A stretch of DNA of 64,000 bases from Pseudarthrobacter sp. BIM B-2242 (GTDB taxonomy: Bacteria; Actinomycetota; Actinomycetes; Actinomycetales; Micrococcaceae), in NCBI RefSeq assembly GCF_014764445.1, contig NZ_CP061721.1:4092001-4156000 (forward strand). Direction: 5' to 3'. Below, in pieces: positions 32,934 through 46,370 of this stretch. Under the pieces are notes generated by a model. That model was not told the DNA's origin. It saw nothing but the letters and a program-made list of their open reading frames with translations, and searched no databases. A program made the position numbers and the translations under genes. Each line of letters opens with the position of its first letter. Position 1 is the stretch's first letter.

Positions 32934-34040
32934 ATGTCTGACTCTGCGCCCCCGCCGTCGGGCGTCAGGAAGCCCCCGCCCCCTTCAGAAGGGGTAGCCC
33001 CTACACCTGTGTTCACCGGGCTTACAGGTAACGTAAGGGGCGTGCAGATGAGTCAGGCGTTGGTGAGGATAGCGGCAGGGTGGCTGCTGGGCCTCATGCT
33101 TGCCGTGGCCGCTGCCATAGTGGCCATCAACGTGGTGAACAATACCGTGGCCAGCCCGCAGCAGCCGGTCCGCGAATATCTGGATGCGCTGCGCGAGGGT
33201 GACGGCGGAAAGGCCCTCGGCCTGCTCCGCGCCACGGTGCCGTCCGGCAATGCCGCCATGCTTGACGGGACGGGGCTCCAGACGGCTGCGTCGCGCCTGG
33301 CGAACATCACCATCGGCGAGCCCGAGGAACGCCCGAACAGCCAGGTCATGGTCCCGGTCCAGTACACAATTGACGGCAGCAGGCTCCGCACCGACTTCCT
33401 GCTGCAGCAGACCGGAACCGAATGGCTGTTCTTCAACACGTGGGCGTTTGTGCCGTCGCGGCTACCCACAGTGGGCGTCACGGTGGTCAACGCCAGCGAA
33501 GCGAACCTCAACGGCGTCCCGGTGAACATGCCCGACGGGAAGAACTCGTTCGCCGTGTTCTATCCCGGCGAGTACGAAGCGTCCCTCAACGGTGAATACT
33601 TCGCCGCCCCTGCCACCCGCGCCACCATCACGTCCCGTGACGCTCCGGCGGCTCCGCTGAACCTGTTGACCGAGGCGACGGACCGGCTGCGGGAGGACGT
33701 GGGAAGGAGCGTGCGGGAGTTCCTCGATGGCTGCGCCGCCGAGGCCGTGAAACAGCAGAAACTCCAGCCGGACTGTCCCTTCTATTTCTCCAGCACCAAC
33801 AACGTGGACGACGGCACCATCAAGTGGACCATCACGGAGTACCCGGAGATTTCCATCGAGCCCTTTGACGGCCGGTGGGTGGTTGCTCCCCTCGATGGCA
33901 AGGCCCGCGTGGAGGCCGTCCAGCAGAGCGCCTTCACAGGGGCCTGGTTCCCATTGGACGAAGAGGTGGACTTCAGCTTCACCACCCGCCTGGACGTGGA
34001 CGGCGACACCATCAAGGTCACCCCGCTCCTGACCTACTAG
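32934..34040 (+). CDS. Membrane-anchored hypothetical protein
   Basis: I do not recognise a named family. The 368-aa reading has a Pro-rich N-terminal cytoplasmic segment (PPPSGVRKPPPPSEG), one transmembrane helix (IAAGWLLGLMLAVAAAIVAINVV) and a large external part. That part resembles NTF2-like or lumazine-binding modules (QQPVREYLDALREGDGGKALGLL; SQVMVPVQYTIDGSRLRTDFLLQQTGTEWLFFNTWAF), which are often seen twice in secreted actinobacterial proteins. Start choice is open: ATG 32934 follows the previous stop by 13 bases but has a weak ribosome site, while ATG 33048 has AAGGGG at ideal spacing and would begin just before the membrane helix. Confidence 0.7.
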   Translation: MSDSAPPPSGVRKPPPPSEGVAPTPVFTGLTGNVRGVQMSQALVRIAAGWLLGLMLAVAAAIVAINVVNNTVASPQQPVREYLDALREGDGGKALGLLRATVPSGNAAMLDGTGLQTAASRLANITIGEPEERPNSQVMVPVQYTIDGSRLRTDFLLQQTGTEWLFFNTWAFVPSRLPTVGVTVVNASEANLNGVPVNMPDGKNSFAVFYPGEYEASLNGEYFAAPATRATITSRDAPAAPLNLLTEATDRLREDVGRSVREFLDGCAAEAVKQQKLQPDCPFYFSSTNNVDDGTIKWTITEYPEISIEPFDGRWVVAPLDGKARVEAVQQSAFTGAWFPLDEEVDFSFTTRLDVDGDTIKVTPLLTY

Positions 34041-34066
34041 GCCCCGCTCCGCAGGCTGGCCGGTGA

Positions 34067-36088
34067 TCAGTCCATGCCGCGCAGGTCCAGGACCAGCTCG
34101 GTGTCGCCGTCGTCCGTCAACAGCACAGGGATGCCCCAGTCCTGCTGGTACAGGTGGCAGGCGGCATGGTCCGGAATTTCACCGTCCGCGTCTTCGGGGC
34201 CGTCGCAGGCCGCGGCACGGGCGGTGATGTGCAGGACACCCTCCGGAATCCCCGAGGCCAGCTCCAACGTCCGGAGCAGGCCCACCGAGGTCCCGCCGCC
34301 GGCCACCAGGAGTTCCGGCGGTGTGGAGGAGATTTTCAGCTGGGTGGGATCGCCCCAGCGGTCGTCGAGCTTCTGGCCTGTGGGCGCTGTGAACCGGACG
34401 TTCAGCTCCAGCAGGCCGGGGGCTACCGGGCTCTTGGGCCGGTGGGTCTGCGATGCGCCCTCGTCCACCTGCTGGGCTTCCTTGGGGATGGGTACGTAGA
34501 CCAGCTGGTGTTTGTTGGCCTCCACCACAACGAGGAGCGGCTCGGAGCCGGTCGCGTGTGTGTGGTCCACAATCACGTCGGAGGGTTCGGAGAGGCCCCG
34601 CGCAAGGGTGGAAACCTTGCCTGCGGCGGGGTCGTAGCGGCGGACGGCCCCGTTGTAGGTATCGGCAATGGCCACGGAGCCGTCCGGCAGGACCGTCACG
34701 CCCAGCGGGTGCTGCAGGCGCGCCCCGGCCGCTTCACCGTCACGGAAACCGAAGTCGAAGAGACCCTTGCCGACGGCGGTTTCCACTGTGACCGTGCCGG
34801 CGTCGTCAATTGCCAGCTTCCGGAGGGCGGAGGTTTCGGAGTCCGCCACCCAGACGTTGCCGTCGGCGTCCTCGGCGAGGCCGGATGGCTGGGCGAACCA
34901 GGCCTCGTGGGCGGGGCCGTCCAGCAGACCTTCCAGGCCGGTGCCCGCGACAATCGCCACGGCTCCGGTCAGCGGGTCGAAGCTGAAGATCTGGTGCGTG
35001 CCGGCCATGGCAACCAGCACCGCGTTGAGCTTGGTGGACCAGACAACGTCCCACGGGGAGCTGAGTGAAACATCCAGCGGGTGGTCGCTGAGCTGGCCGG
35101 TGAACCCTGCCGCGTCCTCATCCACACGTGCCGGGCCCGTTTCCAGGAGCCTCTGGATGCCGTTGCCCACAACCGTCGTGGCTGTTCCGTCCGTCAGTGA
35201 CAGTCCGCGCAGGCGGTGGTTGACGGAGTCGGCAATGACGACGTCGTACCCCGCCTTCCCTGCCACGTCTTCCGGAAGCAGCACCAGGCCCTGCGGTTCG
35301 TTGAACCGGGCGGCCGGTGTCACCGAGTCGACATCAGCGGCGCCTCCGTCGGCGAAGCCCCTGGTGCCTGCGCCGTAGGTGCGGAGCACCGTCTGGAAGT
35401 CGGTGCCCAACTCCACGAGGCGGTGGTGGCCGGTATCCGTCACGAGCCAGGTGCCGGCGTCGGACGTTTCAGCGTCAGGAGTTCCAGTCCCGGAAGTACG
35501 GGCTTCGGAGGTTCCGCGCCCGGCGGGGAGGAAAAGTGCCTTGCCGGGGAAGCGCAGCGTGCCCGAGGTGGCTTCCGGCGCCACGTAGGGGCCGGAACCG
35601 CGGTGCAATGTGCCCTTGGCGTCGTGCTCGGCGATCAGTTCGGGGATGAGTACCGCGAGGCCGTCGGCGTGGCCTTCACCGGACAGGTGAGCCACGATGT
35701 AGCCCTCGGGGTCGATGACCACCAGGGTGGGCCAGGCGCGCGCCGTGTACGCCTTCCAGGTGTCCAGGTCGGGATCGTCCAGCACCGGGTGGTGGATCTC
35801 ATAGCGCTCGACGGCTGCGGCCAGGGCTACAGGATCGGCCTCGTGCTCGAACTTGGGCGAATGAACACCCACGGTGACCAGGACGTCGGAGAACTTCTCC
35901 TCGAGCGGGCGCAGCTCATCGAGGACGTGCAGGCAGTTGATGCAGCAGAAAGTCCAGAAGTCGAGCAGGACGATTTTGCCGCGCAGGGCTTCGAGGTCCA
36001 GCGACTTCCCGCCCGTGTTAAGCCAGTTACGGCCCACCAGTTCGGAGGCGCGGACCCGGAGTTGGGTGCGTACGGTTTCGCTCATCAT
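34067..36088 (-). CDS. NHL-repeat protein with N-terminal thioredoxin-like domain
   Basis: This 673-aa protein has a thioredoxin/TlpA-like module at residues 25-160: KIVLLDFWTFCCINCLHVLDELRPLE (active-site C-x-x-C within CCINC) and ARAWPTLVVIDPEGYIVAHLSG. An approximately 350-residue beta-propeller of NHL repeats follows, for example FNEPQGLVLLPED, DHPLDVSLSSPWDVVW, FAQPSGLAEDADGNVWVADSE and LQHPLGVTVLPDGSVAIADTYNGAVRR. The last 120 residues form a separate beta domain. No signal peptide is visible. It overlaps the CopD-CtaG gene by four bases (ATGA), suggesting a redox or metal-delivery link to oxidase assembly, which is inference. Confidence 0.88.
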   Translation of the reverse strand: MMSETVRTQLRVRASELVGRNWLNTGGKSLDLEALRGKIVLLDFWTFCCINCLHVLDELRPLEEKFSDVLVTVGVHSPKFEHEADPVALAAAVERYEIHHPVLDDPDLDTWKAYTARAWPTLVVIDPEGYIVAHLSGEGHADGLAVLIPELIAEHDAKGTLHRGSGPYVAPEATSGTLRFPGKALFLPAGRGTSEARTSGTGTPDAETSDAGTWLVTDTGHHRLVELGTDFQTVLRTYGAGTRGFADGGAADVDSVTPAARFNEPQGLVLLPEDVAGKAGYDVVIADSVNHRLRGLSLTDGTATTVVGNGIQRLLETGPARVDEDAAGFTGQLSDHPLDVSLSSPWDVVWSTKLNAVLVAMAGTHQIFSFDPLTGAVAIVAGTGLEGLLDGPAHEAWFAQPSGLAEDADGNVWVADSETSALRKLAIDDAGTVTVETAVGKGLFDFGFRDGEAAGARLQHPLGVTVLPDGSVAIADTYNGAVRRYDPAAGKVSTLARGLSEPSDVIVDHTHATGSEPLLVVVEANKHQLVYVPIPKEAQQVDEGASQTHRPKSPVAPGLLELNVRFTAPTGQKLDDRWGDPTQLKISSTPPELLVAGGGTSVGLLRTLELASGIPEGVLHITARAAACDGPEDADGEIPDHAACHLYQQDWGIPVLLTDDGDTELVLDLRGMD

Positions 36089-38232
36089 CGTCCTTCCAGC
36101 TTGTTGCGTTCAGCCAATCTGGCATCGCGTTCGGCCAATTTGGCAAACATATCGTTGTAAGCAGTCAGGTCGGCGTCGTTATTCCTGTCCGCCGCCCTAT
36201 CTACGCGTTTGGTCTCCCGCTGATCGGACCGGGACCACATAATCGCCACGCCAAGAGCGACCAGCAGCGTGGGCACTTCACCGATGCCCCATGTCACCGC
36301 ACCGCCTATTTGCTGATCCGCGAGGGCCGACGGTCCCCAGGGGCGTCCGAGGTTCCCGAAGTAATCCGCAGCCAGCAGGCCGGTCCCGCCCATGATCGTG
36401 ACGCCGAAGAAGGCGTGGAAAGCCATGGTCGCCAGCAGGAGGAGCAACCGCATTGGGTAGGGGGCGCGGCGCGGCAGCGGGTCCGTGCCGATCATGCTCA
36501 GGACGAAGATGTAGCCCGTGAGCAGGAAGTGCAGGTTCATCAGCTCGTGTCCCACGTGCTCACGCATCGCGAAGCCGAAGGCGTCCGAGAAGTAGAACAG
36601 CACGATGGAACCGGCGAAGTTGGCCGCGGCGAACAGCGGGTGGGTGACTACCTGCGAGAACTTGGAGTGCACAAAGACCAGCAGCCACTCTCGCGGGCCA
36701 CGGGAGCCGTCAGTCCGGGCAGGCAGGGCCCGCATGGCCAGCGTCACCGGAGCACCAAGAACCAGGAAGATCGGCGCCACCATCGTGAGCGCCATGTGGC
36801 CCACCATGTGGGCGGAGAAGAGCACCATGCCGTACACCGTGGGCGGCCCGGACGTGATGTAAGTCAGCACCAGCAGACCGATCACCCAGTTCACCGTACG
36901 GAACCACTGCCATTTGTCTCCGCGCCGCATCACCTTGACGACGCCGAGGACGTAGGACACCAGGGCGAAGAGCACCACGGCTGCCCAGAGCCAGTCGACG
37001 CGCCACTCGGTCAGCCAGCGCTCCGGGGTCAGTTCAGGCGGCAGCTCGTAGCCGGAGAGGATGAATGCCGGCGTTGCATCCGGGGCGAATGTGGTGGGCT
37101 CCGGCGGCGCCGAGCGGCTCAGCGCGACGGCGACCCCCGAAGTGGCTCCCATGATCAGGAGTTCCACAAGCACAAGCTGCCAGAGCACATGCCGGGACGA
37201 CAGAGACGAGCCCTTCCGGCCCAGCTGCGGGATAACCCACTGCCGGTGCATAAGGCCGATGCCGCCCAGCACCAGGGTGGCGGCCGACTTGGCGAGGATC
37301 AGCTGGCCGTACGGGGACCCAAAGAGGTCCGCCCAGTTGGTGATGCGGACGCTTGCGTTGATGACACCGGAGGCGAACACCAGGGCAAAAGCAAAACCGG
37401 CCAGGGCCGAAAACCGCCGCAGCGTGGGCTCGGTGATGTCGGCACCCGATCCCGGCTTCGAACCGGTCAGGATGCCGGACAGCAACGCCAGCAGGATGAT
37501 GCCGCCAACCCAGACGCTGACGCCCACCAGGTGCAGGCCCAGGGAGTTGACCGCCGCGGAGTGGTCCGAGGAGCTCGACGAGTGGCCGATCAGGGCGGCA
37601 GGTACCAGCCCGCCAAGCGCCAGGGCCAGCGTGAGCGCGAGGCCGCCAAGGGACCTGACCCCGAACAGGGCCGTGGTCACGACGGCCCCGATGATCGTGA
37701 CGGCGAGCCAGGCCCTGCCGGTGTCGATATCGGTCATGAAGTAGACCAGGGCACGGGTGAATTCAGCGTCCCCGGAGAGCCTCTGGCCCGCGACGTCCGA
37801 GTAGGTGAGCACCAGTACCGCAATCGCTGAAAGCGTCCAGGCTGCACCGGCGGCGGCCGCTATGGCCAGGGCACGGGCGAAGGCCGGGTGTTCCGGAGCC
37901 TCAACATCGTGGGTCCGGGTTCGTGGTCCTGCGGCCCGGGGCAGGATGCCGATCGCAAAGATCAGCCCGCCGATGACCGTAGCCAGGGACACGTTGTGGA
38001 CGGCCTTGCTGATGGGGAGTCCCCACCGCACAAGGGCGCCCGGGTCTGATACGGCCCGGGCTGCGGCAGCGCCGGAGAAAAGGAGTGCTGCTGCCAGTCC
38101 CACAAACAGGGCTGCGAGCCCCAGAAGCTGCCACCGCCGGGAAATGCCCACGGCGCCGGCAGCCAGCGTTGTATCGCCCCTGCCGGAGGCCGGTTGGGGT
38201 GCTGTGGAACGGGACTTTGCTGCAGAAGGCAC
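36085..38232 (-). CDS. Fused CopD-like copper protein / CtaG-type cytochrome oxidase assembly protein
   Basis: This 715-aa polytopic membrane protein joins two families. The N-terminal half (to about residue 340) is CopD-like, with VHNVSLATVIGGLIFAIGILPR, LHLVGVSVWVGGIILLALLSGI, LRRFSALAGFAFALVFASGVINASVR and ILAKSAATLVLGGIGLMHR. The C-terminal half is of the caa3-type CtaG family: ERWLTEWRVDWLWAAVVLF, LLVLTYITSGPPTVYGMVLFSAHMVGHMALTMVAPIFLVLGAPVTLAMRAL, and MNLHFLLTGYIFVLSMIGTDPLPR. Conserved His residues in both halves fit copper handling for cytochrome c oxidase. Translation of the downstream NHL-thioredoxin gene is coupled. Confidence 0.9.
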   Translation of the reverse strand: MPSAAKSRSTAPQPASGRGDTTLAAGAVGISRRWQLLGLAALFVGLAAALLFSGAAAARAVSDPGALVRWGLPISKAVHNVSLATVIGGLIFAIGILPRAAGPRTRTHDVEAPEHPAFARALAIAAAAGAAWTLSAIAVLVLTYSDVAGQRLSGDAEFTRALVYFMTDIDTGRAWLAVTIIGAVVTTALFGVRSLGGLALTLALALGGLVPAALIGHSSSSSDHSAAVNSLGLHLVGVSVWVGGIILLALLSGILTGSKPGSGADITEPTLRRFSALAGFAFALVFASGVINASVRITNWADLFGSPYGQLILAKSAATLVLGGIGLMHRQWVIPQLGRKGSSLSSRHVLWQLVLVELLIMGATSGVAVALSRSAPPEPTTFAPDATPAFILSGYELPPELTPERWLTEWRVDWLWAAVVLFALVSYVLGVVKVMRRGDKWQWFRTVNWVIGLLVLTYITSGPPTVYGMVLFSAHMVGHMALTMVAPIFLVLGAPVTLAMRALPARTDGSRGPREWLLVFVHSKFSQVVTHPLFAAANFAGSIVLFYFSDAFGFAMREHVGHELMNLHFLLTGYIFVLSMIGTDPLPRRAPYPMRLLLLLATMAFHAFFGVTIMGGTGLLAADYFGNLGRPWGPSALADQQIGGAVTWGIGEVPTLLVALGVAIMWSRSDQRETKRVDRAADRNNDADLTAYNDMFAKLAERDARLAERNKLEGR

Positions 38233-38289
38233 TTATCCATTGTCCGCTAAGCGTGCCGAGGCGGCGAATCGGCCATCGCCGCCCAACGC

Positions 38290-38323
38290 AAAGGAGCGGC
38301 AACCCTGAGGTTGCCGCTCCTTT
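38290..38323 (-). terminator. Terminator after the HU gene
   Basis: A perfect 15-bp stem, AAAGGAGCGGCAACC / GGTTGCCGCTCCTTT, has a CTGA loop and lies 18 bases past the HU stop codon and between it and the leftward CopD-CtaG start. The A/T-rich stem ends give it bidirectional potential. Confidence 0.8.
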
Positions 38324-38340
38324 GCTGGTGCTGAAGAAGA

Positions 38341-38628
38341 CTACTTCTTCTTGGCGACGGCAGCCTTCAGCTTGGAGCCGGCGGTCAGCTTGACGCTGTG
38401 GCCTGCTGCGATCTGGATGGTCTCGCCGGTCTGCGGGTTACGGCCGGTGCGGGCTGCACGGTCGGTGCGCTCCACTGCAAGCCAGCCCGGGATGGTGATC
38501 TTCTCGCCGGCGGCGACAGACGTCTCGAAAACCTCGAACAGTGCATCGAGGACGGAGTTGACGGCTGCCTGGCTGGTGCCGGCCTTGCCTGCTACCTCTG
38601 AAACAAGTTCACTACGGTTCTTAGCCAT
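38341..38628 (-). CDS. hup: HU family DNA-binding protein
   Basis: This 95-aa nucleoid protein has the N-terminal MAKNRSELVSEVAGKAGTSQAAVNSVLDALFEVFE, IPGWLAVERTDRAARTGRNPQTGETIQI (the DNA-intercalating arm with R-N-P) and ASKLKAAVAKKK at the end. It lacks the long Lys/Ala tail of mycobacterial HupB. GAGGA lies upstream of the ATG. It stands alone, with its own terminator, beside the IS element and rRNA region. Confidence 0.95.
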   Translation of the reverse strand: MAKNRSELVSEVAGKAGTSQAAVNSVLDALFEVFETSVAAGEKITIPGWLAVERTDRAARTGRNPQTGETIQIAAGHSVKLTAGSKLKAAVAKKK

Positions 38629-38806
38629 TGATGTCCTCCTGGACGGTCACGATTTCTGGAGCCTGAACGCGGCGTGCGTGCAAGCCACTGTTCGAAAACT
38701 TACCAGCTTGGGCCGCCGGGGTCCGCAAATTCCGCGTGTTTCCGCGACTTTTTGACTTAAATCACGGGATTTCCGGGCATTTGCGGGGGAATTGCGCCCA
38801 CAGCGG

Positions 38807-38837
38807 ACGCTCTCTCACTTAATGTCGGTTTTTGCGG
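38807..38837 (+). repeat. About 32-bp repeat unit (copy left of the IS)
   Basis: The core ACGCTCTCTCACTTAATG is followed by TCGGTTTTTGCGG. The same core recurs at 40377, in degenerate form at 40409, and on the opposite strand at 49607-49625 and 49576-49592. The unit is cut short here by the IS3-type element about ten bases further on. Confidence 0.8.
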
Positions 38838-38843
38838 TATTTA

Positions 38844-39887
38844 TCAAGCTGTTTGTGACAGCGGGTTGGTTTCTTTGTGGTTGATGCCGGCTACGGGCGG
38901 GACTCCCAGTGCGGTGGGCCTGCGTCGGTATCGGTGTGGGTTGCGGGCGTAGCAGGCATCGAGTGTTTCTTGGCGATGCCTGGTTGCTTGCTGGACCAGT
39001 CCGTTGTGGACGGTGTCCGGGGTGTAGTAGTTCAGTCCGCTGTGGCGGTGGTGGGTGTTGTAGCTGGTGAAGAACGTCGCCAAGTGCTCCCGCGCGTGCC
39101 CAAGGTCTTGGAACCGTCGGGGGAAATCCAGGTCATATTTCACGGTTCTGAACAGGGATTCCGAGTACGGGTTGTCATCGGAGACCCGGGGCCGGGAGTA
39201 GGACAGGGTGATGCCCAAATCGCGGGCAAGTTCCAACGTGGTGCCTGCCCGCATCGGGGCTCCGTTGTCGGCGTGGAGCACGGCAGGCGTGCGTTTGTTG
39301 CCGGCGACGGCGTCCCGGATCAGGGCCGAGGCGAGAGCGGCCGTTTCGGTGTGTTCGACGCGGTGGCCGACGACCTTTCGGGAGAACACATCCATGATTG
39401 TGTAGAGCTTGTAGGTGTGTTTGCCGGGGCCGTGGAGCATGGTGATGTCCCAACTCCAGAGCTGATTTGGAGCCGTCGCCGCGTGGACGGGTTTAGCCCG
39501 TTTGGGGCCGTTGCCGGGGCGTTGTTCGCGGCGGTCGCCGTTCTGCCCGTGGCGGGCCACGATTCGGTGCGCTGCCGCAATCGAGAACGGGCAGTAGCCC
39601 GCGTCCAGCATCCGGTAATAGGCCTGGGTGACCGAGAGATCGGCGTATTCCTCGGAATTGAGCAGCGCCATGAATTCGTCTGCCTCGGCCGTGCTGATCC
39701 GGTTCGGATAGTCCCGGTCGAGGTGCGGAACGGTGATCCCGGCCGGAGCCGGCGGGGTCAGATGCCGATACCAGCTGGTGCGGTGAACCCCGACCAGGGC
39801 GCACGCTTTCACTGCTGACCAGCCGGCTGTCACCAGTTTCCCGGCGAAGGTCAGGGCGATGGTTTTCCAGGCTTTGGCATCAACCAC
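38844..39887 (-). CDS. IS3-family transposase OrfB (DDE integrase core)
   Basis: This 347-aa reading starts at GTG 39887; in vivo it is probably made mainly as an OrfAB frameshift fusion. The integrase core shows D (WSWDITML), D (VLHADNGAPM) and E (NPYSESLFRTVKYDLDFPRRF) in order. It is followed by YNTHHRHSGLNYYTPDTVH, diagnostic of IS3-type transposases. The N-terminal helical part contains SVKACALVGVHRTSWYRHL. The ORF appears intact, and its stop codon lies in the terminal inverted repeat. Confidence 0.9.
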   Translation of the reverse strand: MVDAKAWKTIALTFAGKLVTAGWSAVKACALVGVHRTSWYRHLTPPAPAGITVPHLDRDYPNRISTAEADEFMALLNSEEYADLSVTQAYYRMLDAGYCPFSIAAAHRIVARHGQNGDRREQRPGNGPKRAKPVHAATAPNQLWSWDITMLHGPGKHTYKLYTIMDVFSRKVVGHRVEHTETAALASALIRDAVAGNKRTPAVLHADNGAPMRAGTTLELARDLGITLSYSRPRVSDDNPYSESLFRTVKYDLDFPRRFQDLGHAREHLATFFTSYNTHHRHSGLNYYTPDTVHNGLVQQATRHRQETLDACYARNPHRYRRRPTALGVPPVAGINHKETNPLSQTA

Positions 39888-40297
39888 TCCGGGCGCCCTT
39901 GCTCCGGTGCGTCCAGCTGCGGATCGGTCGCCGCCGCGCTCTTGGCCATCGCGTCCAAGAGCGCGGAAGCTTTTCCCAGGATGTCCACCGCGGCCTCGGA
40001 GCGGGCCAGTTTGGCTTTGAGAATCTCGTTCTCCTTGAGGACTCGTTGGAGTTGTCGTTTGTCTCCGGCACTCAATCGCTGGTCCTCCTTGGTTAGGTCT
40101 CCGACGGCAGGCAGTTCCCCGGATTCCCGGGCGCGTGCCCATGCCCGGATTAAAGCCGTTCGAATTCCGAGTGCACGGGCCAGGGCGGCCTTCGAGCCCA
40201 TCTCCAGGCATTTCTCATGCTCGTCCAGAATCGCGTTTTTCTCGCTCGTTGTGAAGTGGCGATTCGACTGGCGGACAGGAATAACAAAGTCCATCAT
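39851..40297 (-). CDS. IS3-family transposase OrfA (HTH protein)
   Basis: This 148-aa protein has a helix-turn-helix (HFTTSEKNAILDEHEKCLEMGSKAALARALGIRTALIRAW) and a leucine-zipper-like C-terminus (LSAGDKRQLQRVLKENEILKAKLARSEAAVDIL). The start is one of two adjacent ATGs (40297/40294) after GGGGAAAGG. The GGAAAACC run near 39860, in the overlap with orfB, is a plausible -1 frameshift site: CCT-GGA-AAA in orfA, TGG-AAA-ACC in orfB. Confidence 0.87.
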   Translation of the reverse strand: MMDFVIPVRQSNRHFTTSEKNAILDEHEKCLEMGSKAALARALGIRTALIRAWARARESGELPAVGDLTKEDQRLSAGDKRQLQRVLKENEILKAKLARSEAAVDILGKASALLDAMAKSAAATDPQLDAPEQGRPEWLMPKPGKPSP

Positions 40298-40376
40298 GGG
40301 CCTTTCCCCGTCCCGAGCGTCGGGCTCATGCCGACAGAAACCTGTCACACAAGAGCCTGACACACAGGGTTTGGGG

Positions 40377-40425
40377 AACGCTCTCTCACTTGATGTGGGG
40401 TTTTGGGGAACGCTCTCGCAGTGTG
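40377..40425 (+). repeat. Paired 32-bp repeat units right of the IS
   Basis: AACGCTCTCTCACTTGATGT begins at 40377. The next unit begins 32 bases later with AACGCTCTCGCAGTGTG (40409), with GGGGTTTTGGGG between them. The run GGGTTTGGGG just before 40377 looks like the spacer of a further unit interrupted by the IS. Confidence 0.75.
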
Positions 40426-40524
40426 TGGTGTCCGACGGCGGTGCGGGCGAGGATGCCGCGGTGCGGGGACCGTGGGTGGAGGTGCCGTGGGTTTTTGGTG
40501 TGTCTGGAGGCTCTGGACGGTTAA

Positions 40525-40562
40525 ATGTGGGAGACCCCCCGACACGTGTGTTGGGGGGTCTC
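40525..40562 (-). terminator. Terminator of rRNA operon 1
   Basis: The stem GAGACCCCCC (40531-40540) / GGGGGGTCTC (40553-40562) has a 12-base loop. It is 12 bases beyond the 5S 3' end and is followed on the minus strand by CCACATTTAACC. It is identical downstream of operon 2. Confidence 0.9.
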
Positions 40563-40573
40563 GACCTAATGGT

Positions 40574-40693
40574 GTTCCGGCGGTGACCTACTCTCCCACA
40601 CCCTCCCGGGTGCAGTACCATCGGCGCTGTGGGTCTTAGCTTCCGGGTTCGGAATGGGACCGGGCGTTTCCCCCACGCTATGACCGCCGTAAC
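40574..40693 (-). rRNA. rrf: 5S rRNA, operon 1
   Basis: On the minus strand the gene starts GTTACGGCGGTCATAGCG and ends GGTCACCGCCGGAAC, about 120 nt. The internal CCCATTCCGAACCCGGAAGC is the invariant 5S loop region. The ends are estimated by closing the terminal helix (GGCGGTCA with TGACC-GCC). Confidence 0.95.
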
Positions 40694-40835
40694 CCTTGCT
40701 CCGCACCCTGTCCTGGCTGTGCCGGGCGGGGTGGGAAATCTGTGGTTACAACATGCTTCCTGCCGGTGAGGGCAGGTGTGGTGTTGATTATTGTGTTGTG
40801 TTTTTTGTTCCCTGCAACAAATTGGTTTGTTGTTT

Positions 40836-40860
40836 GGGAACCACATAGTGGACGCAAGCA
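40836..40860 (-). other. 3' arm of the 23S precursor processing stem, operon 1
   Basis: Its transcript (TGCTTGCGTCCACTATGTGG...) can pair over about 25 bases with the spacer segment 44180-44204 upstream of 23S, with two G-U pairs and one mismatch. It would form the long stem that RNase III-type processing of pre-23S needs. The rest of the 23S-5S spacer (40694-40929) holds no tRNA. Confidence 0.8.
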
Positions 40861-40929
40861 GTCTTGTTATCTTTGTACTCTCCCCATGGGTGTGAACGTC
40901 TTTTGAATCCGTTCACGAGGAGAGTGTGT

Positions 40930-46094
<5,165 letters not shown>

Positions 46095-46253
46095 AGTAAA
46101 ACAAAAACGAACACAACACAGAAACCACGGAAATAACGCGGCAACCGCACTGCAAAATTTGAAACCAGCTGTAAAAACCAGACCACACCACAGGGGCGGC
46201 ATGACCCGGCAAATTCAACCAATTCAATACAATAAATTGGTATCAACAAACTT

Positions 46254-46280
46254 GGCACACTATTGAGTTCTCAAACAACA
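46254..46280 (-). promoter_or_regulatory. rRNA leader antitermination-type motif, operon 1
   Basis: The minus-strand TGTTGTTTGAGAACTCAATA followed by GTGTGCC is the conserved actinobacterial rrn leader segment containing a boxA-like element. It lies about 160 bases upstream of 16S and is repeated at the same place in operon 2. Confidence 0.75.
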
Positions 46281-46341
46281 GACACACCCGGCACCACCAC
46301 CAGCACTAAACAGCCGTGGATCGCTCCGGAGCAACTTTTCA

Positions 46342-46370
46342 AACTTACCCGGTCTCGGCCAGCTTTGCAA
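46342..46370 (-). promoter_or_regulatory. rRNA promoter, operon 1
   Basis: The minus-strand -35 is TTGCAA (46370-46365), followed by a 17-base spacer ending CCGGG and the -10 TAAGTT (46347-46342), then TGAAAAG. The same core occurs upstream of operon 2, where the surrounding sequence has diverged; that conservation is the main evidence. Confidence 0.75.

Larger units (their letters stand above)
38840..40365 (-). mobile_element. IS3-family insertion sequence (boundaries approximate)
   Basis: The element has two overlapping ORFs (orfA 39851-40297, orfB 38844-39887) with orfB in the -1 frame. Imperfect terminal inverted repeats are TCAAGCTGTTTGTGACAG (38844-38861) and the complement of CTGTCACACAAGAGCCTGA (40342-40360). 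The exact ends and target duplication are unclear within about ten bases. It lies between members of the 32-bp repeat array, downstream of the first rRNA operon. Confidence 0.85.

Noticed and set aside
36310..37830. Long plus-strand open frame (506 codons) opposite the CopD-CtaG gene
   Set aside because: It is the antisense shadow of a GC-rich coding region: His/Arg/Gln-rich, no family pattern, no ribosome site, while the opposite strand gives a clear membrane protein.
38807..40425. 32-bp repeats as a CRISPR array
   Set aside because: Only two or three units, spacing sequence is itself conserved, and there are no cas genes; a dispersed repeat family fits better.
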